Shown piece after piece: positions 18,050 through 25,880 of a DNA stretch of 53,478 nucleotides. How positions within the stretch are numbered: the stretch's first letter is position 1; each line of letters opens with the position of its first letter. The notes under the pieces were generated by a model that was given only the letters and a program-made list of their open reading frames with translations, had not been told where the DNA came from and did not search any database. The translations under genes were made by a program, and so were the position numbers. Where the stretch lies: positions 1 to 53,478 of the forward strand of contig CADDYT010000029.1 in NCBI GenBank assembly GCA_902810755.1. The letters run 5' to 3'. This DNA is from Chloroflexota bacterium (GTDB lineage Bacteria > Chloroflexota > Ktedonobacteria > Ktedonobacterales > Ktedonobacteraceae).

Positions 18050-18908
18050 TGTTTGCCTCCTGTTCTTGCCCCTGCCCGGTTGCGCCCATCGCTTCGCGCA
18101 GTACCGCCATAATCTCCGCCGTTTGCTCCACCAGGTTATGGTCTTCTAACGAACGCGGTCGCGGCAGCGTAATGCGGAAATCGCGCGTGATGCGCCCCGG
18201 CCGGGGGGAAAAGACCAGGACGCGGTCGCCGAGCGCAACGGCTTCGCGCACGTTGTGCGTCACAAAGATGACCGTTTTGCGCGTGGCTGCCCAGATCGAC
18301 TCCAGTTCGGCGTGCAAGCGGCCGCGGGTCAGAGCATCCAGCGCGCCAAAGGGTTCGTCCATGAGCAGGATAGCCGGGTCAATGGCCAGCGCGCGCGCAA
18401 TGGCTACGCGCTGGCGCATGCCGCCCGAAAGCTGGTGGATATAACTGCGCTCGAAGCCCTTCAGATGCACCAGTTCGATGAAGCGGCGCGCCATGGCTGC
18501 CCGCTCTTTGCCGCGCATCCCGGCCTGTCGCAGGCCGAACTCAACGTTGCGCTGCACATCCAGCCAGGGGAAGAGCGCGGCCTCCTGGAAAAGCAGGACG
18601 CGATCTGTGCCGGTGCCGCGTATTGGCTGACCATCGGCATAGATGGTGCCGGTTGTGGCCGACTCAAGCCCGGCGATAATGCTTAACAGGGTCGATTTGC
18701 CGCAGCCACTGGGGCCAAGCAGGCAAACGAACTCTCCGGCAGCCACGTCCACGCTGACCGGCTGCAAGGCCTCGACGGCCCCGGTGCGCACGGGGAATAT
18801 CTTGCTAACGCCCTCAATCTTGAGCGAGATGCCGCTCGGTGCGGACTGCTGCTTCCCGTTGCTATGCTCCATACGTTCGGTCTCACTGACTGTGACCTGA
18901 CGAAACAT
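18042..18908 (-). CDS. ABC importer ATPase, sulfonate/nitrate/taurine type
   Basis: A 288-residue ATP-binding subunit (SsuB/TauB/NrtD group) that powers the permease from the cytoplasmic face. Walker A GPSGCGKST, Q-loop LLFQEAALFPW, signature LSGGMRQRVAIARAL, Walker B ILLMDEPFGALD and the switch His (FVTHNVREAV) are all intact. The start is at 18908; an alternative ATG twelve codons inside (MEHSNGK) is possible, since the ribosome site GGAGGAAGG is rather far from the first ATG. Confidence 0.9.
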   Translation of the reverse strand: MFRQVTVSETERMEHSNGKQQSAPSGISLKIEGVSKIFPVRTGAVEALQPVSVDVAAGEFVCLLGPSGCGKSTLLSIIAGLESATTGTIYADGQPIRGTGTDRVLLFQEAALFPWLDVQRNVEFGLRQAGMRGKERAAMARRFIELVHLKGFERSYIHQLSGGMRQRVAIARALAIDPAILLMDEPFGALDALTRGRLHAELESIWAATRKTVIFVTHNVREAVALGDRVLVFSPRPGRITRDFRITLPRPRSLEDHNLVEQTAEIMAVLREAMGATGQGQEQEANNG

Positions 18909-18962
18909 GTGCTTTATCCTTCCTCCTGGCTGGTCTATACGGTCAGGCTGGCTCTACCGGCG

Positions 18963-20024
18963 CTACGGCCCGGAAACGGTTGCCAATCCTTTTGAGGTGA
19001 GTACCTGATTCAATGGCCCAAGATTGTAGAGGCCGCTCAGGTTCGGATTGCTGCTGCCCAGGTAGCCAAGCGTATATGATCTCTGCGCCTGCGTGTTAAT
19101 CGTGCTGCTGAGCGGATCGTACGTGATGGTCAGGTGGCTGAAGGCGAGTGTTAGCTCGTTGTCCGCGATCCCCTTGCCGGTAATCTGCTTCAACTGGCTG
19201 TTTACCAGGCTCAGCGCGCTCTGCGTGTTGTTCTCAATGTACTGCACCGTCTCAACATCGGCCTGCAGGAACTTGCTGACCAGATCAGGGTGCTGATTCA
19301 TGAAGGCTGTGCGTACAACGATGTTTGTCGTCGTGAATTGCCCGTTGGGCCAGAGCGAACGCTCATCCAGGAAGACTTTGCCGTGTCCCTCAACGACCAT
19401 GCGGGTCGCCCAGGGTTCTGGCATCCAGGCTCCGTCGATCTTGCCTTGCTTGAAAAGCGAGAGGATCGTGGCGTTATCGGTCGAAATGATCTGCACAGTG
19501 CCGCCTTTATCTGCCGGTTTGAGTCCATGTTGCTGGAGATAGGTACGCAGCGCGATATCCTGCGTGCCGCCAACCTGTGGGTCGGCCAACTTCTTCCCGC
19601 TGAGATCCTGCGGGCTGCTGATGTTTGCCCCTGGTCGCACGACGAAGAGGACGCCGCCGCTCGATGCTCCGGCAATAATGCGCAGGGCCTGCCCGTTGCT
19701 CTTGATATAGCCATTGATGGCAGGGCCGGGGCCGACGAAGCCGATGTCGATATCGCCCGCAAACAACGCCTCAATCTCGGCAGGCCCCGCATTGAACGTT
19801 TTTGTGGCCAGCCTGGCATTGGGACCCAGCGCCCGCTGGAACGTGCCACGCGCCACGCCGACGAGCGCGACGGCGTGGGTCAGGTTGGGGAAATAGCCCA
19901 GATTTACCGTGACCGGCGATGACCCGTTGCCCCCTGAACTCTGAGAGCCGCAAGCTGCCAGCATCAGGGCAAACATGGCGACAAGCGCAAACAGGTGCGC
20001 GCTATACCTGAACAATCTTTTCAT
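18963..20024 (-). CDS. ABC importer substrate-binding lipoprotein (SsuA/NrtA-like)
   Basis: A 353-residue solute-binding lipoprotein. The N terminus is a lipoprotein signal with lipobox LAAC and Cys25, followed by a Ser/Gly linker. The core follows the nitrate/sulfonate/bicarbonate-binding pattern: NLGYFPNLTHAVALVGVARG, then AGPAEIEALFAGDIDIGFVGPGPAINGY, and later GAWMPEPWATRMV. GGAGG precedes the ATG. The operon order is regulator, lipoprotein, ATPase, permease. The substrate is unknown; aliphatic sulfonates or a related anion are the best guess given the rhodanese next door. Confidence 0.85.
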   Translation of the reverse strand: MKRLFRYSAHLFALVAMFALMLAACGSQSSGGNGSSPVTVNLGYFPNLTHAVALVGVARGTFQRALGPNARLATKTFNAGPAEIEALFAGDIDIGFVGPGPAINGYIKSNGQALRIIAGASSGGVLFVVRPGANISSPQDLSGKKLADPQVGGTQDIALRTYLQQHGLKPADKGGTVQIISTDNATILSLFKQGKIDGAWMPEPWATRMVVEGHGKVFLDERSLWPNGQFTTTNIVVRTAFMNQHPDLVSKFLQADVETVQYIENNTQSALSLVNSQLKQITGKGIADNELTLAFSHLTITYDPLSSTINTQAQRSYTLGYLGSSNPNLSGLYNLGPLNQVLTSKGLATVSGP

Positions 20025-20082
20025 CGATACTTCCTCCTTTGACAGGATAACAGAACGATAGGATGACCATCTCTCACTTCTT

Positions 20083-20382
20083 TTACTGCTGTTCCTCTTC
20101 CTCCTTTGAGCGTTTTGCCTGGGTCAGCAATGCGTGGATCAGCAATTCATCCTGAGCATTGACGACCAGTCGGGCCTCCCAGATAAGGGAGTCGCCACCA
20201 AACGTCGAAACTTCTGCCGCCAGCCGTTGAAATTGTTCCAGGCCCTGTGGCGTCATTGGCAAAACCCAGGCAGCGTCGTGCAAGAGAACAGCGCCGAAGC
20301 CCTTGAGCTTTCGCCAGACATAGACGCGCCGGGAACTTGGCTCGTGCGGTACTTTGTACAGAAATAGCAACCAGGACTGCAA
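20083..20382 (-). CDS. Short ChrB-like protein leading the ABC operon
   Basis: A 99-residue protein consisting only of the ChrB N-terminal-type domain (LFLYKVPHEPSSRRVYVWRK, LLHDAAWVLP), clearly related to the first ~90 residues of the 240-residue protein at 3280-4002, and ending in a Glu/Lys tail. It starts with TTG at 20382; GGAAGG lies eight bases before. It is the first gene of the ABC importer operon and has its own promoter with the shared GTAAC-N4-GTTAC operator. It could be a minimal DNA-binding regulator of the importer, or a remnant of a longer gene. Regulation is inferred. Confidence 0.65.
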   Translation of the reverse strand: MQSWLLFLYKVPHEPSSRRVYVWRKLKGFGAVLLHDAAWVLPMTPQGLEQFQRLAAEVSTFGGDSLIWEARLVVNAQDELLIHALLTQAKRSKEEEEQQ

Positions 20383-20480
20383 AACATTTTCCTTCCAATG
20401 TCATGCTTCTCCATCTTTCCGTACCGGTTGAGCTTTCCCTCCCGTTCATCAGTACAGTTAAAGCAACCTGCCTGTAATCT

Positions 20481-20536
20481 GTAACTAATGTTACGTTTCT
20501 CGGATACAATATATCCGAAAGACAAACAAAAGTCAA
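20481..20536 (-). promoter_or_regulatory. Promoter and operator of the ABC importer operon
   Basis: On the minus strand: -35 TTGACT (20536-20531), a 17-base spacer, and -10 TATATT (20513-20508). The operator GTAAC-TAAT-GTTAC (20481-20494) begins about seven bases past the expected start point. A second palindrome, CGGATA-CAATA-TATCCG (20501-20517), overlaps the -10 box and could be a separate regulator site. Confidence 0.7.
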
Positions 20537-20618
20537 GAGAAAAACTTATCGATCTGCTCCAGGTCGAGAGAAAAGCATGACGACCTGAGAAGCCAAAACC
20601 AATCTCGATAAAGAAAAA

Positions 20619-20634
20619 TGTAACTATAGTTACA
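20619..20634. promoter_or_regulatory. Upstream GTAAC-N4-GTTAC operator
   Basis: A perfect 16-base palindrome, TGTAACTATAGTTACA, about 120 bases upstream of the importer start point. It has the same half-sites and spacing as the operators at 3234 and 20481. The pair of sites at this promoter could support looping or serve a second promoter. The 20383-21108 spacer otherwise holds the tandem repeat and palindromic repeat listed below; I see no gene in it. Confidence 0.6.
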
Positions 20635-20703
20635 ACATATGAACCCTCTGGCAGGCGGGTGCTTTGAGAAACTCTGGTTGCTCAGGAAAAGCATACCATA
20701 TGA

Positions 20704-20824
20704 TTTTCATTCCATCAAGTTATTTTTCATATTCTATCCGGTTATGGATAAAAGTTGATATAGACGACCTCTTTTTCATTCCATAAAGTTATCTGTAACA
20801 TTTCATTAGGTTATGGGTAAAAAG
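20704..20824. repeat. Two-copy direct repeat, 69-base period
   Basis: Two similar blocks of about 51 bases, at 20704-20754 and 20773-20824. Both begin TTTTCATTCCATMAAGTTAT and end GGTTATGGRTAAAA. The region is AT-rich and has no coding sign. It may hold binding sites for a regulator of the flanking genes. Confidence 0.6.
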
Positions 20825-20930
20825 AGGAGCAAAGAAGTCGGCAATTTCCTGCTTTTCTCAGTGTCCGAAACTGGCTGTCCGGTCCGTGCGCATAGTATGT
20901 AGGATAGGCAGGTGGTAGTGGTCATTGCTC

Positions 20931-21018
20931 GGACCGGTCATGCTGAGCGGCGGTGAAGCATCTGAAGTCACTAAAACGAACAACCTGCTGTTTCACTGCC
21001 GCTCAGCATGACCGGTCC
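20931..21018. repeat. Dispersed palindromic repeat, copy 2
   Basis: Inverted repeat beginning GGACCGGTCATGCTGAGCGG and ending with its complement at 21018. It is a variant of the TGCTGAGCG family. It lies in the 5' region of the phosphotransferase-like gene, so the longest reading frame there (from 20953) begins inside the repeat and is not the true start. Confidence 0.75.
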
Positions 21019-21108
21019 AGGATGGCTGTTTTTACAGATGCTGCCTCTATGCCAGGTGTTCCAGTGAAAACAGGAAAGAGGTATCTTCATGCTGGAAGGA
21101 AAGCAAGA

Positions 21109-22092
21109 GTGTTACGAGCTAAAGTGAGTTACAGAGGGAAGCGGGAACAGGCGACAAACTGGCAGAGCGGGCAAGAGTTGAGGGACGGGCTGCCGGGACA
21201 GGTTGATGAGCGGACGTTGTTGGATGTGGTGGCGCTGGAGTTTCCCGATGTGAAGGTGAAGACGTTTAGAATACATCGCAGCAGAGATGATAAATATGTG
21301 GTAGAGATCAATGATGAACTGATACTCCGCTTCCCTTTGAATAGAGCGCAAGTGGCGGCGTTGGGGCGGGAGCGTCGCTTACAGAATGCTTTAAGAGATC
21401 ATCTTTCATTAACTATTCCGCGATCAACCATCACAGGCCGCCAGTTTGTGTGCGATGGGTACTGGAAGATTCCGGGGGTGTATCTGCGCAAGGAGTGGTA
21501 TCGCGCCATGCCATATCGTCAGCGGCACAAAATTGCTGCCGGTCTTGCCCGTTTCTGTTATGAGTTGCAGCAGGCGTTGAGTGTTGTGCGAGCGAAGAAG
21601 CTGGGGCTTGTTGGCCCCAGAGTGCCGATGTCGGCGGCGCAGCTGCGAGAACGCCTGCCCCCACTCGTTGAGGATAGCGCACAACTGCCGCTGGTGGCGA
21701 CTGTGCTGGATTTGTATGAAGAGGTGGAGCAATCTCCATATGTTCCGGCGGTCATTCATGCCGATCTACATGGGTGGAATATCACCTGCGATCCGGCAGA
21801 CGGGACGCCGACGGGCGTGTTTGATTTTGAAGATATCTGTATCGGCGATCCCCACCTGAATTTCCGCTACCTCTATGCCTGGGAACCAGGTCTGCTTGAA
21901 ATGACGCTGACCGAGTATGCTCGTTTGAGTGGCTGCACGCTTTCCATGCCGCGTTGCCTGATCTATAATGCTGCCACCGATTTCTCCGACCTGGTGTGGC
22001 GCATCGAGCATGGCGAGCCGCTGCCGACCGGCCCCATTACAAAACGGCTCGCCGATGTGGAGCGTCGCCTTGCTGCCTGGAATATTGTGTGA
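21109..22092 (+). CDS. Aminoglycoside phosphotransferase-fold protein
   Basis: About 327 residues of the APH/choline-kinase fold, which phosphorylates small hydroxyl compounds. The catalytic loop HADLHGWN and the metal site FDFEDI are intact; the N-lobe has DDKYVVEINDELILRFP. Such proteins include resistance enzymes, homoserine/choline kinases and many of unknown substrate; nothing here points to antibiotic resistance. The start is uncertain: GTG at 21109 follows GGAAGGAAA, while the upstream in-frame ATGs (20953, 21022) lie in or next to the palindromic repeat. Confidence 0.7.
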   Translation: MLRAKVSYRGKREQATNWQSGQELRDGLPGQVDERTLLDVVALEFPDVKVKTFRIHRSRDDKYVVEINDELILRFPLNRAQVAALGRERRLQNALRDHLSLTIPRSTITGRQFVCDGYWKIPGVYLRKEWYRAMPYRQRHKIAAGLARFCYELQQALSVVRAKKLGLVGPRVPMSAAQLRERLPPLVEDSAQLPLVATVLDLYEEVEQSPYVPAVIHADLHGWNITCDPADGTPTGVFDFEDICIGDPHLNFRYLYAWEPGLLEMTLTEYARLSGCTLSMPRCLIYNAATDFSDLVWRIEHGEPLPTGPITKRLADVERRLAAWNIV

Positions 22093-22179
22093 TGCGCTAC
22101 TCGACTGCTGAGGCGCAATGGAGTACAATGCGTTCCAGATATCGGGTAGAGAACCCTGGAGACGGTCTGGAGCGTTTGC

Positions 22180-23082
22180 ATGAATCTCTATCATTTGCGT
22201 GTCTTTTTGAAGGTAGCCGAATATGAGCATATTACTCGCGCGGCGCAGGAACTGGTGCTGAGCCAACCGGCGGTGACAAAGATTATTCAGAACCTGGAAC
22301 ATGAGATCGGTATGGAACTGGTAGAACGCCAGGGGCGGCGTATTGCGCTGACCTATGCCGGGCGCATCCTCTATGCCCATGCGCGCCGCCTCTTTGCCCT
22401 CGAACGCGAGATGGAGGATGCGCTGGCGAACCTGCGCGATGCCGATGCCGGGGAGATCACGCTGGCTGCCAACACGACAACCGGCGTCTACCTGCTTCCC
22501 TCTATCGTGGCTCGCTTCCGTCGCCGCTATCCTCATGTGCGACTGCATGTGACCATTCTCAATTCCAGCGAGATCGTCGAGGCCATTTTGAACTGGGCGC
22601 TGGACTTCGGGCTGGTCGAGGGTGATCCTGCTCTCCTCCCCCCTGAGTTGCGCGTAGAGGTCTTCGCTTACGATGAATTGATTCTGGTGGTCGGACCCGA
22701 TCATCGCTGGCGAGGGGTAGAGACACTGGAGCCGGAGGCGCTGCGCAGTGGAGAATTGCTGCTGCGCGAGCAGGGTAGTGGTATCCGCGAGGTGATCGAA
22801 CACGCGCTATTGCAACATCACATCAAGGTTGAACCCCTGCTGGTGCTGCCCGACAACGAGGCAATCAAGCAGATGGTGATAAACGGCGTAGGAGCGGCCA
22901 TCCTCTCCGCCCGAGCCGTACATCGCGAACTGGCGGCTGGCGACCTTGTGCGTATTCCCATCATGGGTGTGGAGATGCGTGCCCAGATCAGTCTTGCCCG
23001 GCGCGTGGATAAACAACTTTCGCGAGCTGCCCAGGCTTTCTGTGATCTGCTCCGTTCGGTGGGCGGCAGCGTAAAAATGTGA
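22180..23082 (+). CDS. LysR-family transcriptional regulator
   Basis: A 300-residue LysR regulator. The winged helix is at 1-60 (HLRVFLKVAEYEHITRAAQELVLSQPAVTKIIQNLEHEIG) and the periplasmic-binding-fold effector domain at about 90-295. It resembles the CysL/CbbR-type branch by length and by its TTTGVYLLPSIVARFRRRYP segment. It follows the phosphotransferase-like gene after 87 bases on the same strand. Its target is unknown; the usual divergently transcribed partner is absent. Confidence 0.88.
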   Translation: MNLYHLRVFLKVAEYEHITRAAQELVLSQPAVTKIIQNLEHEIGMELVERQGRRIALTYAGRILYAHARRLFALEREMEDALANLRDADAGEITLAANTTTGVYLLPSIVARFRRRYPHVRLHVTILNSSEIVEAILNWALDFGLVEGDPALLPPELRVEVFAYDELILVVGPDHRWRGVETLEPEALRSGELLLREQGSGIREVIEHALLQHHIKVEPLLVLPDNEAIKQMVINGVGAAILSARAVHRELAAGDLVRIPIMGVEMRAQISLARRVDKQLSRAAQAFCDLLRSVGGSVKM

Positions 23083-23231
23083 GTTTTTGCATAGTAATCT
23101 GCGCAACTATGCGATATACTTTAAGCAGATACAACTTTTCAGGCGGCAAATCCGTATCTGATAGTAGAGACAGGAATCAGTGAGACGCACTGATGATGCA
23201 ACCAACCAGTCTTTCTATAAGGAACAAAAAG

Positions 23232-23390
23232 ATGCAAGACAAACAACCTGTACGCAAAACCACCGGGGCGAAAGCAATAGCCCTCGATAAGAAAGCTCTC
23301 GTAGCACAGTATCGCCTGATACTGGCGGGTATACTCACTACAGCCGCCGCGCTGGGCGTGTATGAACTGCTTCTACATTTTATTCACTAA
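23232..23390 (+). CDS. Small single-helix membrane protein
   Basis: A 52-residue protein beginning MQDKQPVRKTTGAK, with one hydrophobic helix near its C terminus (LILAGILTTAAALGVYELLL) and a short end. AAGGA lies upstream of the ATG at 23232, and two hairpins follow the stop. An ATG at 23193 would add 13 residues but has no ribosome site. Unknown function. Confidence 0.45.
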   Translation: MQDKQPVRKTTGAKAIALDKKALVAQYRLILAGILTTAAALGVYELLLHFIH

Positions 23391-23406
23391 ATTACTCTGT
23401 CTTTTC

Positions 23407-23492
23407 GGAGGGACTCGTTCCCTCCTGCACATAGATCAATCACACAGGAGCCACGTATCTTCACAGAATGATGAGGATAGGTGGCTTCTGTG
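23407..23492 (+). terminator. Two hairpins after the small membrane-protein gene
   Basis: A compact hairpin, GGAGGGA-CTCG-TTCCCTCC (about 23407-23425), is followed by a longer imperfect stem with arms 23443-23463 and 23472-23492. Both lie soon after the stop at 23390. I see no gene in the rest of the 23391-23722 spacer. Confidence 0.6.
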
Positions 23493-23722
23493 CGTCCACG
23501 ACCATACGGTCGTCTTTTAACCTGAAGCGAGGTTGGTAAGGATGGAGTTGCAGGGCGGCCCTGCCCTCGCCAGGTAGCCCCATGCCGCTGAACCGCGCTG
23601 TAGTGGGTTTCATAGCGATACTGTTCGGTATAAATATGGCAATTTTCTGGCAGACGTGCTATAGTAAAGGTACATTCTCGATGGTCAACAGACCATCAAT
23701 ACATACTGTGGATGAAGTACAT

Positions 23723-24616
23723 ATGAGTACACCTGTTACCGGGCAAAGGTCTTCTATGGAATCGCAGTCGGCGCGTGAGAGCGTGCCGCGTCGCTTGATC
23801 GTGACGGCGAGCGTGGTTATTTTCGCGATTCGCGACTGGTCTTTATGGGTGCTGTTGCGTGATGGCCCCTGGGGGCCGCCTATGCGGATCGTGCTGGGCA
23901 ACGAGTCCGTGCCGGATGCGGTAGAACGCACGATTGATGCGCTTCTGCTCTGGCCGTCGGAGGCTGCGCTGCTGCAATTGAAGGCAGGCTGGCAGGAGCA
24001 GCAGGTCTATGTCTGGGGCAGCACGGAGCAGGGCGCAGCGGTCTCGCTCATCCACAGCGTACTCTTGCGCGCCAATCGCGATGAATTGCGTCCCCATCTG
24101 CATCGTCAGGGCGTTCCCAGCTTGCAGGTGAGCTGGACTCCGGTGGTCGAGGTCGAGTCCGGTCAGCGTCCCATTGATGCCGATGTGCGCCCGCTGGTTC
24201 TCTCCGCGCTCCATGCCCTTCGCTCGCAGGTGCAGCGCGACCCCGAAATTGTCTTGCGCTACCTTGCCGATATGGGCGCGGTCGATCCTCAATCGCCGGG
24301 CTATGGCAGCAATAACTGGTGGCAGCCAGACGAATATGGTATGCGCGGTAGGGAGACGCGCCCGTTGAATGTGATCAAAGAGCCTGCGAAGGGTGATGGC
24401 GTTCTGACGCTGGCCGAGGCTGCCCTGCTCTACAAAGCCTTTTTTCCTGCCGACGAGCAGATCGACCTCTCAAACCTGCGGCGGCGTTTCCTCTCCACCA
24501 ACCTGCTCGAACCATTAGACGAGGAACGACCGGTACGCGGGCGAGAGTTGGACTGGCGGCGTGTCAGCCGGGCGTATCGCTATGTAAAAGGGATAGCGGG
24601 ACACAATTCATTGTAG
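23723..24616 (+). CDS. Unknown protein
   Basis: About 297 residues (from the ATG at 23723) that I do not recognise. The chain has no clear membrane segment in this form, with RDWSLWVLLRDGPWGPPMRIVL early on, a middle rich in helices, and a basic C-terminal region (NLRRRFLSTNLL, LDWRRVSRAYRYVKG). The start is uncertain: ATGs at 23582, 23681 and 23723 are in frame, and none has a strong ribosome site; a TATAGT box near 23660 would exclude the first. It precedes the adenosyltransferase gene by 43 bases and may be co-transcribed with it. Confidence 0.5.
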   Translation: MSTPVTGQRSSMESQSARESVPRRLIVTASVVIFAIRDWSLWVLLRDGPWGPPMRIVLGNESVPDAVERTIDALLLWPSEAALLQLKAGWQEQQVYVWGSTEQGAAVSLIHSVLLRANRDELRPHLHRQGVPSLQVSWTPVVEVESGQRPIDADVRPLVLSALHALRSQVQRDPEIVLRYLADMGAVDPQSPGYGSNNWWQPDEYGMRGRETRPLNVIKEPAKGDGVLTLAEAALLYKAFFPADEQIDLSNLRRRFLSTNLLEPLDEERPVRGRELDWRRVSRAYRYVKGIAGHNSL

Positions 24617-24659
24617 CGCAAGAAACAGGCCATGATGTCTTGCTGGAAAGGATAGAGCA

Positions 24660-25205
24660 TTGGCAAAGGTTACAACCGGCACGGGAGATACAGGCTACAC
24701 GGGCCTGCTTGGCGAGCAGCGTGTGCCAAAATACGATGCGCGCCCCGACACGTTCGGTACCGTCGATGAAGCGACCTCTGCTCTCGGCCTGGCGCGAGCG
24801 GCGGCGCAGGACCCGAAGGTTAAAGAGATTATCTATCGCGTCCAGCAGGAACTCTATCTGCTGATGGCCGAACTGGCGACGCCCCCGGAAAACTACGAAA
24901 AAATGGGCTTCCGCATGACCGTTGAACACGTGCAACGCCTGGAACAGGTGGAAGAGGAACTCAAACGCGAGGTAGAGATTCCCAACAAGTTTATCATTCC
25001 GGGCGATACGCTGGACGGTGCCGCGCTCGATCTTGCCCGCACCATCATTCGGCGCGCCGAACGCATGGTCGTCAAGCTATTGCACGATGGCGTCATCGCA
25101 AACGGCGAGGTCGTGCGCTACCTGAACCGCCTCTCCGACCTCATCTTCATCCTTGCCCGCTACGTCGAAGTCAAATCCTCCCTGGCACAGATGCCGGATG
25201 CTTGA
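24660..25205 (+). CDS. pduO: PduO-type cob(I)alamin adenosyltransferase
   Basis: A 181-residue enzyme that transfers the adenosyl group of ATP to cob(I)alamin to make coenzyme B12. The N-terminal ATP-binding segment is TGTGDTGYTGL (normally TKTGDDGTTGL), and the five-helix bundle carries LDLARTIIRRAERMV and LNRLSDLIFILARY, the ATP and cobalamin contacts of the family. The start codon is TTG at 24660 with AAAGGA eight bases upstream. The length is standard. Confidence 0.85.
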   Translation: MAKVTTGTGDTGYTGLLGEQRVPKYDARPDTFGTVDEATSALGLARAAAQDPKVKEIIYRVQQELYLLMAELATPPENYEKMGFRMTVEHVQRLEQVEEELKREVEIPNKFIIPGDTLDGAALDLARTIIRRAERMVVKLLHDGVIANGEVVRYLNRLSDLIFILARYVEVKSSLAQMPDA

Positions 25206-25219
25206 TAGTCTGGCCCGAC

Positions 25220-25305
25220 GTGTCATGCTGAGTGCAGCGAAGCATCCTGGTGACCCATTGCTCAGTGTGGTGGCCTCAGATGCTTCGCTGCACTCAGCAT
25301 GACAC
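25220..25305. repeat. Dispersed palindromic repeat, copy 3
   Basis: Perfect 27-bp arms at 25220-25246 and 25279-25305 around a 32-base loop. A TGCTGAGTGCAGCGAAGCA variant. It lies just after the adenosyltransferase stop and could act as its terminator. Confidence 0.85.
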
Positions 25306-25347
25306 GGACGAGGTAGTTTTCAATAGTTCCCAGAACTCCTACAGGTC

Positions 25348-25376
25348 TTGACAATATCGAACCTGTGTTCTATACT
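25348..25376 (+). promoter_or_regulatory. Strong sigma-70 promoter before the VOC gene
   Basis: -35 TTGACA (25348-25353), a 17-base spacer, and -10 TATACT (25371-25376). Very close to consensus, about 100 bases upstream of the VOC start. Confidence 0.7.
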
Positions 25377-25483
25377 GTCTCTGGTAATCCCACTCTACGG
25401 TTAGAGACAGACACCGGCGCGTATCCCTATCCCTGGCGTTCCATTTTACTGTTGACAGGTAACACGCAACCAGGAGGTTTTTC

Positions 25484-25873
25484 ATGTCCAATCACCCGAT
25501 CGTTCACATCGAAATCCCGGCGACTGACGTAGCGACGACCAGTAAGTTCTACGGCGACGTTTTCGGCTGGAATATCCAGACCGATCCTACGTTCAATTAC
25601 TCCATGTTCGCGGCTGAAGGTGGCCCCGGCGGCGGCTTCGTCTCCACAGGCAGCCACGAACCTGATGGCGACATGATGCAGTACAGGCCCGACCGCCTGC
25701 TCGTCTACATCGGCACCGACGATATCGATGCCTCGCTTGCCAGTATAGAGCAACACGGCGGCAAGACCGTCCTGCCGAAGACTGAAATCCCCCATATTGG
25801 CTGGTTCGCCATCTTCACCGACCCGACCGGCAACCACGTCGCTCTCTTCACCGCCCTTCCACAGCAGGGGTAA
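25484..25873 (+). CDS. VOC-fold protein (glyoxalase/dioxygenase superfamily)
   Basis: A 129-residue vicinal-oxygen-chelate protein made of two beta-alpha-beta3 units: HIEIPATDVATTSKFYGDVFGWNIQ in the first, and HIGWFAIFTDPTGNHVALF in the second. This group covers glyoxalases, resistance proteins and dioxygenases; the activity cannot be told from the sequence. AGGAGG precedes the ATG, with a strong promoter upstream. Confidence 0.8.
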   Translation: MSNHPIVHIEIPATDVATTSKFYGDVFGWNIQTDPTFNYSMFAAEGGPGGGFVSTGSHEPDGDMMQYRPDRLLVYIGTDDIDASLASIEQHGGKTVLPKTEIPHIGWFAIFTDPTGNHVALFTALPQQG

Positions 25874-25880
25874 GCTCCTG

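Noticed and set aside
21766..22803. A 345-residue minus-strand frame across the phosphotransferase and LysR genes
   Set aside because: It crosses two well-supported genes in antisense and resembles no protein.
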